From assembly GCF_014066305.1 (NCBI RefSeq), contig NW_023501036.1, positions 1,065,501 to 1,129,500 on the forward strand: a stretch of DNA of 64,000 nucleotides. Direction: 5' to 3'. Origin of the DNA: Letharia columbiana (Eukaryota > Ascomycota > Lecanoromycetes > Lecanorales > Parmeliaceae). A model generated the notes under the pieces. It saw only the letters and a list, made by a program, of their open reading frames with translations, ran no database searches and was not told where the DNA came from. Positions within the stretch are counted from its first letter, which is position 1, and every line of letters begins with the position of its first letter. A program made the position numbers and the translations under genes. Of this stretch, positions 26,641 through 40,900 are shown one piece after another.

Positions 26641-28189
26641 TAAGGCGGCTAAAAAAATTAAGATTTTAAGTTTTTTCGAAGATATAATATTTAGAGGTTT
26701 AATAAGTTTTTTTTATTAGAGAATAAGCTAAATAAGCTAGATAAGCTCGCTTTATTAGAGTTTAAATTTAAGAATAAAGTCTATATATTAATAGAATTTA
26801 GAGAAATAATTAAAATAAATAATATTAATAAAATTAAGCGCGCTTAAAAACTAAAGAGATTTTCGTTAAAGATTAACTTTAATAGAGATTTAGAGATTAA
26901 CTACTCTAATATCGAATTAAAATTAATAAGAAAGCTTAATATATACTTACTCTCGCTATTAAAATATCCTTCGTAGTATATTAGAGATTTAAATATATAA
27001 GAGAAGTCTTATTAAGTTTTAAAATTGACTCGATATAATTTAGATCTTTATTTACGAAGGTTTATTATTTATTAATATTCGAAATAGTAAATAATATTCT
27101 ATTAGAAAGTTAAGTAATTAATAAATTTTAAAAGTCTATTAAGATAATTTAAGAATATCGTAATAATATAGGGCTTATCTCTTATATATAGATATAATAT
27201 TATAGTTATTAAGATTATATTAATTATCTTAATAATTAAAAGCTTTAATTATCTTTTTTAAAATTAATTTAATTAATTAAGTTCGAGATCGAGATTAAGA
27301 TTAATTATAAAGTTATTTACTTACTATTAAGATATCTTATCTCTAAAGATAAATACTCGCATCGAGACTTCTTTACGACGATAGAAGTTTCTTTTCTCTT
27401 TCACTTTTAAGACTAAAATTTTTACTTTTTTAATTAATATATCTTTATTTAGCGATATATTAAGAACTTACGTAATTAACGTCTGAATGCTAATTGAATT
27501 TTTTTTAAATTATATTTTTTTTTAGCGATAGCTAAGATAGCTAGTTTTTAATCTTTATTATAGCTAATATTTTATAATTAAATAAATACGAAGTCTAAAT
27601 ACTCGCTATTTAATTTTTTAGTATTTATAATATATAAATAAAAGCGTATTATTTTTTTATTTAGCGTATTTTATATAGAGAAGCTAGTAATATTCTAGAG
27701 ATCTTAATAATAATATAATTTAATTAATTATATAATAGCTTCGATAGTCTTAATTAGATATAGTATATTTTAACTCGCTTTATATTATTTTAGTTAAAAA
27801 GCGAGAGCGTCTAAGCGATAATCTCTAATTCTTAAATTATAAATAAATTATAGCTATTTAAATTTAGAATAATTAGTTTAAAATAGAAATTTCTTATAAT
27901 AAAAAGATTAATAAAGTCTTCTATAATTATAGTTATTTTTATTATAATAAATATAAATATCTAAAGATAACTATAGCTATAGCGATAAATTATATTATTA
28001 TTAAAATAGTTATTAAATATAGCTTAGATTTATAATCTATTAAAATATAAAGATAGAATACTTACTTATATTAATTATAGAGTTCTATAGAAGAAAAAAG
28101 CGACTTAATATAAACGCGCTAAGACGTATACGTATTACGTAACGTAATTATATAATCGCTAAGACGCTAAGAGTTACGTAATTCGAATT
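26641..28189. other. Unassigned RIP-degraded DNA
   Basis: AT-rich relic. Around 26700-27000 the plus strand has a fairly open stretch (LENKLNKLDKLALLEFKFKN and on) that may once have coded for a protein, but I do not recognise it. Around 28120-28190 are short GC-richer repeats (GCTAAGACG twice, TTACGTAACGTAA). The right edge is the first sequence alignable to repeat family X. Confidence 0.4.
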
Positions 28190-29309
28190 TTAATAGATTT
28201 CTCTTAAGTTAGCGGTGATACCTTTTAACTTAGCGATACTATCTTTTAAAACGCGTCTTTCTCTTCTATTCGTTCTTTATTACTCTATTTTAATTATATT
28301 TCTTCTATAATTCTATTAATTCATTAATATAAATATAATCGTTCTCGATACCCCTCGCGGAAATATTACTAAACGCTTTAGATATATATACTTCTTTTAT
28401 TTATCTCTTAGAGCCTCTATTAACGCCCTTAGATTATCTCTTAGCGAATTTGCTATTACTAGTAATCGAGGTTGTAAATGAGCTTAATAGCTATCTATTA
28501 CTGTTTATAAACGCGTTAGAAAGCCCTTAAAAAGAGCTCGAATGAATTTATAGTTATTATTCTCCTCTATATACTACTTAATTAGCCGCTTAATTAATAC
28601 TATCTATTCTATTAACTTAGTAATTTACTTAATTAAATCGTTAGTTAGTTACTTAATTATTTACTTAATTAATTACTTAGTTTAATACTCTATAAGAGAA
28701 GAAGTAAGAGAAGAAACTAAGATATAATAGATAAATGCGGAGAATACTACGGAGAATACTATAAAGAATATTACGGAGAAACTAAGCGATAATAAGATTA
28801 TTATTATTAAGAATACGGCTTAGCTCTTCGAGATCTCACGTTATATACTCTTTATAGTTTTATATTAAATTATTACTTAGTAAGCGAAGAATATTACTAT
28901 AATTTAATTTATTATCTCTATTATATTAATATAATATATAAGTAAAGACCTATGAATTAAATTTATAGAGTTGAATTTTTCTAAGTTAAATCGAACTCTA
29001 ATCGCTTACTATGCGTTTTTAACCTACATATAGACATATATATATAGAGAGAGGCGCGCTAAGGTCTAATTAGAAAGGTATATCGAGTGTAAAAGATTAA
29101 TCCGTAATAATTGCCTATAAAAAACAGAGAAAGGCCATGTTCTTATGGCAAGAAGTATCGAAATATCGAAAAGAAATGGAGACAACATACCAATTAGTGG
29201 TGTGAATCCCACATTATCTCCTGCCGCAGTGAAATCTTTCGAATAATAAAATAGCTATCAGAGCAAGACATCGGACGGTTTCAATTCGTCCAAATATGCA
29301 TCGTTCCGG

Positions 29310-29960
29310 AGTGATAATTTGATGTGGAACCGTGGAGAGCATATAAGGTGGGATCTTAGAGAGCTGAGCCGTGTTCTTGACGATGGTAGCCTTGTTGCCG
29401 CTTAGTTTCTCCGCAGTGTTCTCCGCATTTGCCTATTATAGTTCCTCCTCTTACTCCTCAATGCAGTGGGGATGATAGGCCAAGTTACAGTGGTGTTCTC
29501 CGCTTGCTGAGTAATGATTTGATGTGGAACCGTGGAGAGCATATAACGTGGGATCTTGGAGAGCTGAGCCGTGTTCTTGGTGCTGGGGGCCTTGTTGCCG
29601 CTTGGTTTCTCCGCAGTGTTCTCCGCATTCGCCTGCTGTATTGACTTCTCTTGCACTGGCTGAGTGGATTGGTGTGAGATCGTGGAGAGTAGGTCTGTTG
29701 TGTCACTGCTGCTGATGACTGTCTCCGCAATGTTCTCCGCAGTGTTCTCCGCATTCGCCTGTTGTAGATCCTCCTCTTGCTCCTCCTCTTGTAGAGTATC
29801 AGACTGAGTGGCTGACTGAGTGGATGACTGATATGACGTGGGATCTTGGAGAGCTGAGCCGTGTTCTTGACGATGGTGGCCTTGTTGCCGCTTGGTTTCT
29901 CCGTAGTGTTCTCCGCATTTACCTATTGTAGTTCCTCCTCTTGCTTCTTCTTTTATAGAG
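29310..29960 (-). repeat. 176/200-bp modular tandem array inside X2
   Basis: Successive units share CTCCGCAGTGTTCTCCGCAT, GCCGCTTGGTTTCTCCG and GATCTTGGAGAGCTGAGCC, and differ in the second half of the unit in the same two ways as the array at 42478-43790. The several overlapping open frames here (both strands) are all products of this repeat and show no gene. Confidence 0.75.
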
Positions 29961-30128
29961 TATTAGACTGAGTAGCTAGCTGAGTAGCTGACTGAGTGAA
30001 TGACTGAGTGACTGGCTAACGATCTGACTAAGTGGATTGCTGAGCTGATAGGGTAGGTAGTGTTGACTAAGCGGCTGATCGAGTATCGCTGGCTTGGGAG
30101 GAGTATGTAGGGGAAGACGATGGCTATA

Positions 30129-30430
30129 AATCCGTTCGGGCTCTTTTTTAAGGGCCTTCCAACGCGTTTATAAGTAGGTGGACGCGTCTTAAGAGATAGC
30201 ATCGCTGGGTTAAAAGGCATTATCGCTGGCTTAGAAGGAGTATATAGGAGAGGACGTATCCGTTCGGGCTCTTTTTTGAGGGCCTTTCAACGCGTTTATA
30301 AGTAGGTAGACGCGTCTTAAAAGGTAGCACCGCTAAGTTGAAAGGCATTATCGCTGGCTTAGGAGGAGTATATAAGGGAGGATATATCCGTTCAGGCTCT
30401 TTTGAAGGGTCTTTCAACGCGTTTATAAGC
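30129..30430 (-). repeat. 127/128-bp tandem repeat inside X2
   Basis: The motif AACGCGTTTATAAG recurs at 30161, 30289 and 30416, giving spacings of 128 and 127 bp. Each unit contains CCGTTCGGGCTCTTTTT and CAGCGATAATGCC-type blocks on alternate strands. On the minus strand one frame includes YKRVGRPLKKSPNG, an AT-hook-like GRP core. Since the period is not a multiple of three the frame changes from unit to unit, so an expressed protein is unlikely in this form. Confidence 0.75.
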
Positions 30431-31514
30431 AGTAATAGATAGCTATTAAGCTCGCTTACGGACTCGATTATCAGTAGTAATAAATTCGTTAAGAGATAGT
30501 CTAGAGGCGTTAATAGGGGCTCTAAAAGATGAATAAAAGGAGTATATATACCTAAGACGTTAAGTAATCTTTCCGCGAGGGATATCGAGAATAATTATAT
30601 TTATATTAATAGAATTAATAGAATTAATAGAATAATAAAAGAAGAATCATTATATAAATAGATAGAAGGATTATTATTATTCGATTTCGAACGCGTCTAA
30701 TATAACTATTATAACTATTATATTTAAATATTTATTTAATTCGTTAATAGTAGATTAAACTTTATTATTTTTATAGCGTTAGAAAGCGTAAAGCGAGCTC
30801 TATAATTTAACGAATTATAAAGTAACTATATATATCGTAAGCTAAGTACTTTAAAGTATAAAACTTTTATATATAAATTTTTAATAAGAGAGATACGGGA
30901 GAGCTATCGAGCTAACTTAGTCGATCTAATTAAAAAGCGTATAGAATTTAAATTAATAATTAGCTATATATATAAATTTAAGATTTTCTAATTTAGCTTT
31001 ATCTTATTCTTTTATATATATTAATTACTATAATAATATTATAAGAGAAGAATCTACTACGATAATTATAGTTAATTAAATCTCTATAAAAGAAATATCG
31101 TAAGAGAAGAAACTATAATAGATAAATATGGAAAATACTACGAAGAATACTATAAAGAATACTACGAAGAAATTAAGCGATAATAAGATTATTATCGTTA
31201 AGAATACGACTTAGCTCTTTAAGATTTCATATTATATACTCTTTATAATTCTATATTAAATTATTACTTAGTAAGCGAAGAATACTACTATAACTTAATC
31301 TATTATCTCTACTATATTAAGAAGTAAGAGAAGAAACTATAATAGATAAATACGAAGAATACTACGGAGAAACTAAGCGGTAAGAAGATTATTATTATTA
31401 AGAATACGGCTTAGCTCTTTAAGATTCCACGTTATATACTCTTTATAATTCTATATTAAGTTATTACTTAATAAGCGAAGAATACTACTATAACTTAATC
31501 TATTATTCTTATTA

Positions 31515-33790
31515 TTAATATATATAATAGAATAAGATAGAGCTAAGCTTGAAAATCTTAAATTTATATATATAGTTAATTATTAATTTAAGTTCGCTAC
31601 GCTCTTTAATTAGATCGACTAAATTAGCTCGATAATTCTTTTACGTCTCTCTTATTAAAAATTTATATATAGAAATCTTATACTTTAAAGTACTTAGCTT
31701 ACGATATATATAATTACTTTATAATTTCTTAAATTATAAAACTCGCTTTACGCTTTCTAACGCTATAAAAATTATAAAGTTTAATCTACTATTAATAAAT
31801 TAAATAAATATTTAAATATAGTAGTTATAGTAATTATACTAGACGCGTTTAAGATCGAATAATAATTCTTTTATCTATTTATTATTCTTTTATTATTCTA
31901 TTAATTTTACTAATTCTATTAATTCTATTAATTTTATTAATATGAATATAATCGTCTTCGATATTCCTCGCCTAATTAAAGCTCCTTATTAACGCCTCTA
32001 GACTATCTCTCGACGAATTTATTATTGCTAGTAATCGAGGCCATAAGCGAGCTTAATAGCTATCTACTACTACTTATAAATATATTAAAAAACTCTTAAA
32101 AAGAGTTTAAACGGATATATCCTCTTCTATATACTTCTTTTAAGTTAGCGATAGATAAGTTAAACTAATATTCAAATATTATAATCATATTAAACGCGTC
32201 CGGGATCGGATAATAATTCTTTTATCTATTTATGTAATTATTCTTCTTCCACTATTCTATCAATATGAATATATTTATTCTCGATACCCTCGCACTTAGT
32301 TAAATAAGAGGAGGATCTACAATAGGCGAATGCGGAGAACACTGCGGAGACAGTTATCAGCAGCAGTGATACAACAGACCTACTCTCCACGGTCTCACAT
32401 CAATCCACTCAGCCAGTGCAAGAGAAGTCACTACAGCAGGCGAATACGGAGAACACTGCGGAGAAATCAAGCGACAACAAGGCCCCCAGCACCAAGAACA
32501 GGCTTAGCTCTCCAAGATCCCACGTTATATGCTCTTCACGATTTCACATTAAATCATTACTTAGCAAGCGGAGAACACCACTATAACTTAGCCTATTATC
32601 CCCACTATATTAAGGAGTAAGAGGAGGAACTACAATAGGCAAATGCGGAGAACACTGCGGAGAAACTAAGCGGCAACAAGGCCACCATCGTCAAGAATAC
32701 GGCTCAGCTCTCCAAGATCCCATATTATATTAGTTATCCACTCAGTCAGCCACTCAGCTAGCCACTCAGTTTAATACTCTACAAGAGAAGGAGTAAGAGG
32801 AGGAACTACAATAGACAAATGCGGAGAACACTGCGGAGAAACCAAGCGGCAACAAGGCCACCATCGTCAAGAACACGGCTCAGCTCTCCAAGATCCTACG
32901 TCATATTAGTCATCCACTCAGTCAGCCACTCAGCTAGCCACTCAGTCTAATACTCTACAAGAGGAGGAGTAAGAGGAGGAACTACAACAGGCAAATGCGG
33001 AGAACACTGCGGAGAAATCAAGCGGCAACAAGCCCACCATCGTCAAGAACACGGCTCAGCTCTCCAAGATCCCACGTTATATCAGTTATCCACTCAGTCA
33101 GCCACTCAGCTAGCTACTCAGTCTGATACTCTATAAGAGAAGGAGTAAGAGGAGGAACTACAACAGGCAAATGCGGAGAACACTACGGAGAACACTGCGG
33201 AGAAACCAAGCGGCAATAAGGCCACCATCGTCAAGAACACGGCTCAGCTCTCCAAGATCCCACGTCATATGCTCTCCACGGTTCCACATCAAATCATCAC
33301 TCAGCAAGCGGAGAACACCACTGCAACTTGGCCTGTTATCCCCACTGCATTGATATAGTACATCACTGCGGCCTCTACAGGAGGAACATCGGACGATGCA
33401 TATTTGGACGAATTGAAACCGTCCGATGTCTTGCTCTAACAGCTATTTCATTATTCGAAAGATTTCACTGCGGCAGGAGATAATGTGGGATTCACACCAC
33501 TAATTGGCATGTTATCTCCATTTCTTTCCGATATTTCGATACTTCTTGCCATAAGAACATATATGGCCTTTCTCTATTTTTTTATAGGCAATTATTACGG
33601 ATCAATTCTCTACACTCGATATACCTTCCTAATTAGGCCTTAGCGCGCCTCTTCGTATATATATATCTATATATAGATCAAAAACGTATAGCAAGCGATT
33701 AGAGTTCGATTTGACTTAGGGCTAGGGCTAAAATTCGATTTAACTTAGAAAAATTCAACTCTATAAATTTAATTCATAGGCCTTTACTTG
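31515..33790 (+). mobile_element. X element 3, full-length (2.28 kb)
   Basis: Starts TTAATATATATAATAG and continues AATAAGATAGAGCTAAGCTT, the X 5' end with two substitutions; ends GGCCTTTACTTG at 33790. The right flank TTACTATAATAACG resumes X1 at the same internal site used by X2. At the left junction about 13 bp of the expected X1 sequence are missing, so this end is less exact. The 3' terminal region carries the palindrome (TATAAATTTAATTCATA). The interior array at 32310-33350 is well preserved. Confidence 0.7.
32310..33350 (+). repeat. 176-bp tandem array inside X3
   Basis: GAGGAGGAAC starts units at 32621, 32797, 32973 and 33149, exactly 176 bp apart. Shared blocks are AATGCGGAGAACACTGCGG, AAGCGGCAACAAGGCCACC and CTCAGCTCTCCAAGATCC. 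The second halves are either CACTCAGTCAGCCACTCAGC type or GCTCTCCACGGTTCCACATC type. 176 is not divisible by three, so the open frames seen here cannot run through successive units in one frame. Confidence 0.85.
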
Positions 33791-34288
33791 TTACTATAAT
33801 AACGTTATAAGAGAAGAATCTACTACGATAATTATAGTTAATTAGACCTCTATAGAAGAAATATTAAACGATATATATTTAAACGAATTAAAATCGTTCG
33901 ATATCTTACTTTAATAGCTATTTTATTATTCGAAAGATTTTACTACGATAGAAGATAATATGAAATTCATATTACTAATTAGCATGTTATCTCTATTTCT
34001 TTTCGATATTTTAATACTTCTTACTATAAGAATATAATCTTTCTCTATTTTTTATAGATCGGATTAAATCTTTATACTTAATATATCTTTCTAATTAAAT
34101 CTTAATACACCTCTCTTTATATATATATATCTATATATTATATAGATTAAATTAATTTTATAATAGTAAAAGTAGATTAAAACGTATAGTAAGCGATTAG
34201 AGTTCGATTTAACTTAGAGCTAGAGCTAAAAGTCGATTTAACTTAGAAGAATTCAACTTTATAAATTTAATTCATAGACCTTTACTTA

Positions 34289-34962
34289 TAATATCTAATA
34301 TATTATATTATTTATTATTTAATTAATATAAAAATATTATAAGATTTATAGAGTTTAAATAATCTATATAATATAAAATTAAAAATAAAAATAATTAAAA
34401 AAATTTAATATTTTAAATTTTATTTTATTAATTTAGATTTTTATATAATAAAGTAGAATTTAAAGAAAATTATAATAGTATATAATAAAATAAAATAAAT
34501 AAATAATTTATCTTATCGCTATTATTTTATATTAAATTTATATATTTCTATTTATATTTAATATTATTTAATAATTATTCTTTAGAATTTAAGATTAATC
34601 TTATTAATATTTTATAATAATTTTAATTTTTATTTATTTTATAGCGAAAATATAATTAAAATATTAAAGTAATTATATATATAAGAAATATTATAATTCT
34701 TTAAAAAAATTTAAAAGAATACTTTTTTTTATTATTTTATTATTATAAATTATTTAATATATATATATTAAATAAATATCTTAAAAGTATAAAAGTTATT
34801 TTAATATTATATCTTATTTAAATTATAAAATATAATTTATTTATTATATTTTAAGATATTATTATTATAAAAATAAATATTAATTCTAATTTTTTATTTA
34901 TTATAAACCTTTAAATAATTTAATAGATTATATTTTTTTAAAGATATATCTTATAAGTTCGA
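34289..34962 (-). repeat. Repeat R, inverted fragment
   Basis: Reverse complement of about 52560-53260. It lacks the TRIM insertion: the stretch around 34640-34660 reads through the equivalent of the ATATC target. It provides the right flank of X1. It ends at about 34962, where similarity stops abruptly. Confidence 0.7.
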
Positions 34963-37900
34963 GTAGTAGTAGGAATTTTAGGTCTATCGTACGTAGATTA
35001 ACTATTTTAACGAATTGTATGAACTGTATAATAAGGACTATACACCGAATTTCACAAAATGGCCTATTTTTAATAATTTACGTTTTTCATAATGTGTTAA
35101 CACGATATATCTATCGTTTTTATCTATAATAAGTTTAGTAAAATCTATTATTCATTTTAACTTGCGTATTAATAAAGAGTTAATGAATAATTAATAAATA
35201 ATTAATAAATAGTTAATAAATAGTTAATGGAGAATTAATTGCAGAGTAATGTGATAGCAATTTGATGTTAGTATATTATTATATCTTAGTATACTATAAG
35301 TAGTTCTATATAAACTATATTTGATACCTTTAACTATACGCTCTACTAGTATATCTAGATAATAGATATCTACTTAGTTTACTTAATAGCTATTATATCT
35401 ATCATCTAGATAGCTAAAATAAACGCTACGCTACGTTATTAATCTATAATATTATTATATAACGCTATCTCTTCTTCGAGCTTTAACTATATATTCGTCT
35501 ATATATTAAATAAGTATTATATAATATAAATAAATATAACTAACCTATCTGAAGAAAAAATAGTATTATATTTAATAGATATACGCTTAAGATAATTAAT
35601 TTACAGTATTAACTATAGCGCTACTTTTTTTTTAAATAAACTCTTACTAAGATTAAAATAGCTTCTCGTAGTATTTATATATTTAATAATATATTATATA
35701 GTAATATAGTAGTATAATAGTATAACGGAATATCTAAATAGAATATAAAATCGTTAAGTAACTTATTATAATACTTTATTACTTAATATAATTATAATCT
35801 ATTAAATAAATTCCTTTATATACTATCGCTATTTAATTAAGCGAACTTAAGAGTACTCTAATAGCTTATACGCTACTATTAATATATATTAACTTCTTAT
35901 TCTTACGCTTAATATAAAGGTCTAGATTAGATAATAAAGTATTATATAGCTTAATACTAGCGAAGAGATAAAAATAATATTAAAAGTATATTTCTCGAAA
36001 GTCTCTCGATATAAATATATCGTTTAAAATTATCTTATCTAATCTAGAATAGCTACTAGAATTAATATATAATATATTAATAAAATATAATCGAAATAGC
36101 GTAGAATATAACGCGATTATATATTTTAAAATAGAAAAAAATCTAATATTCTATAACTAACATCTATAATACTTACATTAACTACGTTATTCTACTTTCT
36201 TCTCTACTATCGCTAATTTTATATTATTATCTTATTCTAATATTTTATTAGATATAAATCTCTTTTTTATCTTAAGTTATATCGTCTTTTCTCTATCTAT
36301 ATCGCTATTAATATTATATTATAATATCTTTTTTAAGTCGATAATAAAACGCGTAATAACGATCTATATATCTAACTCGCTTACTCTATCTATTTACTCT
36401 AACTAATTATAAAAAGATAAATATATATTCTATATCTCGTCGCCGCTATCGTTATATTAACTTAAGAACTTAAATCTAAAATTCTAACTAATCTAAAATT
36501 AAAGATTAAGTTATTATTATTATAGATAAGATCTATAAGAATAAAATATAGATTAATAAATATCTAATTAATAAGAAAGTTAAAGAAATCTAAGAAAAGT
36601 AGAAAAAGCCGAAGATATCTTCGAAGATAAATAAAGATATTTAATATATAAAAATATTACGCTAATATTAAAATCGTTAGTTATTCTATTACGAGGCTTC
36701 TATATTATACTAATAAGAAAATATATACTATTATCTATTCTAGAATATCTAGAGATACTATTTATTTATATAATTTTTCTATTAAAAAAGCATTAATCTA
36801 TTAATCGCTTTTTTTATATATCTCGCTATTAAAGAAGAGCTCTATAATTGTATTTAATATCTTTCTATATGCGTAAATTATACTCGCTAGACTTCTATCT
36901 TTTAAAGAGATTATAATTTAAGTTATAGTATTTAAGAGATAAGTACTTATATTACTTTCTAACTTTTAATTAATTAAATCTAATTATTTATAGATTTTAT
37001 TTTTCGATATTCTTCGATAGTATAGATATTTATATGGTTTTAGATTAAATATCTCGATTAAGAGAAAATTCTACTATTAGATATTCTAGGAAAGCGCTTA
37101 TCGCTTAGATATATTTATTAATACTATAGACTTTACGCTAAAATTAACTTTCTACTTCTTAAATTATTTTATAGAATTATTTAGATTAGAATATAGATAT
37201 ATAGATATATAATAAAGCTTAGAATAATATTATTAATAAACGAATTATATTTATTTTCTCGAAATTCTTCTAAGTTAAATATTAAGTATTTCTCGAATTT
37301 TCGCTAAGTATAAATCTTAAAGATTTTCTAGTAGTTTTTAAATTAGAGGTTTAGCGACCCGTACTTTAAGCCTTAATATCTATATTTAAATATTATATTT
37401 CGCGTATTATATAATTTATATCCTATATTTAATAATCTAATATCGAGATAAATAATTTTAGAGCGCGAAAAATATAGCGGAATTTCTTATATTGATTTGA
37501 AAGTTATTTATTTTATTCGATTATTTAGCTGAGATAGCCGCCTTAATAAAGATACTCTATTTAAAAATCTATAGAAACTTAAATTCATAAATTACTCGCG
37601 TTTAAGTATATATAGAGTATCGCGTAAAGGTCTTTATAGAGAGAGATTATATCGAGTAATTTTATTAAATTAACGCTAAATTAAATAAAATCAGAGATAA
37701 AAGAGTATAAATAAAAAATTAGAAAATTATTTAAATAATAGATTTAGGCTTATTAACTTATTCTAATCGCTAATATCGCTAATATTTATATTCTTATTCT
37801 TTATAATATTATTTAACTTTTTAATTATCTCTATTACTCTATATTTAACTTAATTTATTATTATAAAAGAGTTAAATATTAAGTAGATAGAGTCTTTATA

Positions 37901-40900
37901 AATCTTTATTCGATTAAAAAACTCTCTTTAAAGATTCTTAAATATCTATATATTATATTTCTTAGTTTAATATCTCTTATAAAGATATAGAACTCGATCT
38001 ATAAGAATTTATTTTTAAATTAAAGAAGATCTTCTATATATAACGTTTTAAACTTATTATAAGCTATAATCTATATTTTATTTATTAAGATTTTTAATTT
38101 ATAACGACGCTAATAGACGAGAATAAGGCCTTTAATTCTATCGCTAAAATTAATAGCTTTTAATCTCTTATCTAAGATTATAAAATAGATTTATTAAAAA
38201 TTAATCTTTAATAGAAAGATAAGATAATTATTAATCTCTATAAAGTATTTCTATCGAAGTATATCTAGTCTTTATATATATAGAGCTAAAAGTAATAAGC
38301 GCTAGTTTAATAAAATAGCGTTAAGAATTAGTTTATTAATAATACAGCCGATCTAGAAAGAGTACTTATTATATACTATTTTAGCTAAAACTATAGAAAT
38401 CGCGTATATTAAATCTTATATATCTTTTAAAACTCTAATATCCTTATCTTATAGAGCTCGCTAGATCTCGAAGTTAAACTTTTTATATTCTCTATTTATT
38501 TTTTCTTAATAACGAATAATAGAATATTAGCGTAGCTAATAATTCTATAATAATTTAAAAGAGTTTAACTTAGAGAATTTATATAGATATCTTTTTTTAT
38601 CGCTATTAGATAGCTCGTATTAACTTTAAAATATAATTAAGCTAATTAAAGAATTAAGTTATCTAAAAATTAATAAACGCTAAAATATATAAGAAGCTTT
38701 AAATATATAATATTAAAATATCTTTAATTAGAATAATTTATATTATATTAAGAGAGTTAATTACTCTATTAATTATAGCTATAATACTTTTATTAATAAC
38801 GACTTATAAATTAATTATCTTAATTTTACTCTCTTTTATTTAATAATAAAAGTAAAAGTTATAAATAGTATCTTAAATCTTATTATTCTATATTAACTTA
38901 TAATACTTTTTTTCTAACTTATCGTATATCGCTAAAAATATATATAGAAATCGTAGAGCGAATCTAAAAAGAAACATTATAAAGATAATTTTAATTATTA
39001 TTCTACTCTTAAGAAATAGATAAAATTATAACTAGTTTTATATTAATTTTTTAGTCTTTTATAGAATTTTAGTTTAAAAATTATTTAATTAAAGATTAAT
39101 ATCTATCTTAATTAATATTCCTAGATATTTATAGAGATTATCGAGAGAAATTTCTTTTATATTAATAATATAAATATAGATAATATTTTCTATATATAAT
39201 ATATATAATTTATTCTAATTAATTCTCGCGCTAATTATAACGTAATAGACCTTTAAAATTATTATTATAATATCTATCTCTATTTAGAATTATATTATAA
39301 TTATTATATTATTAATATATATTATTATCTTTAATATTCTATTTCTTATTTATACTCTCGAAATTTAGAGATTATAGATAATATATTAAATAAAATCTTT
39401 AATTATAATTATAAATAGAGGATAGCTTAGAGAATTTTTCTATCTTATATTACTTTATATTATAATTATTTTTTTAATATAATTATTAATATAAATCTTA
39501 ATTTTAGCTTTTTTATAAATAAGCTATATCTAGATAATAAATTTATTAAATATATCTAATTCTTTTAGAATCGCTAGAAAAAACTTATAATTAACTTAAT
39601 TATATACTTTTTTCTAATCGAGAAAGAGAATAGCGATTTTCTCTTATTTTTATAATAACTTTTCGATAAGTTTATACTTAGCTATTAGAAATTAAATTAT
39701 TTTAATATTATTATTAATAAGTCTCTTTAATAAAAAAATTAATTATTATTCGTTAATTATCTCGTCTAGAGCCTTTATTAGATATTATATTAGAATATTT
39801 ATAAAGATTTTATAATCTATATTTATAATAAATAGAGAATAATAATTCTTAATATTAATTTATTTTTCTTTATTTTTAAAAAGAATAGTTAGAATTCTAT
39901 TTATTTAATATTTTAAAAGCTTCTACTCTCGCTATATCTAGTTATAAAAGAAAGTTAATTAAGCGATAATAGTTGAGATTTTCTCTTTTTTCTTCTTCTC
40001 TTATTCTATAATAGTCTTATAAAACTTATTTAAAAGGCTATCTTTATCTAGCGAGGTTCTTAAGAACGCTTAATAAATAGCGATTTATATCTCTTGAGCT
40101 TTAATAGAGTTCTTTATTTTAATAATATCTATCGAGCTTATTTAATCTATTATATATTATAGAATTTTATTTTAAACTCCCTTATTTAAAGATTTTATAT
40201 TATAAAGATTTTAATAATAATTAATTATTACTTTAAGAATACTTTTTAAATTTATATATATCTCTTTTTTAATTATTTTCTAAGGCCTTAATAAAGCTAT
40301 AATTTATATATTTAGCCCTCGCGAAAAATTATCTTATTAACTTCTTATTAAGAATAAGATATTTAATTATAATATTATAAAAATAGAATTAATTATATAT
40401 ATCTGCGAGCTATTTCTCGCGCGTTTTAATAATTACTATTCTTTTCTCTAGCTTAAAATTTAGTAATTTAAGATATCTTTTCTTTTATAATTATAGACAA
40501 TTATATTATAAGTTATATTTAAGTTTTTAATCTACTCTATAATTATTCTTTATAATTTATTTTATAAATTACGCTATTAATATCTTATAAATTATTTACT
40601 TTTTTATTAGATTTTTCTCTAGAAGTACTTATAATATCTTTATATATAAAATTTATACTTAGTTTCTTTATAGAAGTAAAAATAATAATTTTTATTACTC
40701 GAGTTTTTAAATAGTTATAAAGATTATTTTTATTATAATTATCGTAATCTTATTAATTAATTAATAATTTATTAGACGCTATCTCTTAATCCTCTAATTT
40801 TTCTAATTAATTATTTTAGATATAAATTTAATTAATTCTAGAAACTAAGATTTTACCCTCTAAGAAATATATAAAAACTTTAAAATTTAAGTTCTAAATT

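Larger units (their letters stand above)
28939..31024 (-). mobile_element. X element 2, inverted, full-length (2.09 kb)
   Basis: Reads on the minus strand from TTAATATATATAAAAG (ends at 31024) to GGTCTTTACTTA (28939). The conserved 3' palindrome lies just inside the latter end. The left flank ATTAATATAATATA and right flank TTACTATAATAA together rebuild the internal X sequence ATTAATATGGTACA^TCACTGCAATAA after allowing RIP. The insertion is therefore between A and T with nothing duplicated. The interior has the 127-bp repeat (about 30130-30430) and the 176/200-bp array (about 29310-29960), which retain high GC. Confidence 0.7.
28190..34288 (+). mobile_element. X element 1 (host copy, interrupted by X2 and X3)
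   Basis: Plus-strand X sequence at 28190-28938, 31025-31514 and 33791-34288. The first piece carries the 127-bp-type repeat and a tandem-array unit; the last carries the 3' terminal region, ending CTTTACTTA at 34288. The breaks hold X2 (inverted) and X3 (direct). Both right-hand flanks resume with TTACTATAATAA, the RIP form of TCACTGCAATAA found intact at 43811. The 5' end is not recognisable. The 3' flank (TAATATCTAATATATT) is inverted repeat R, so X1 inserted into R. Heavily mutated compared with X2-X4. Confidence 0.6.

Noticed and set aside
29402..30417. Cluster of open frames on both strands, some with Gln/Thr-rich or AT-hook-like peptides
   Set aside because: All arise from tandem units of 176, 200 or 127/128 bp; the periods are not multiples of three and overlapping frames are open on both strands, so no single gene is supported.
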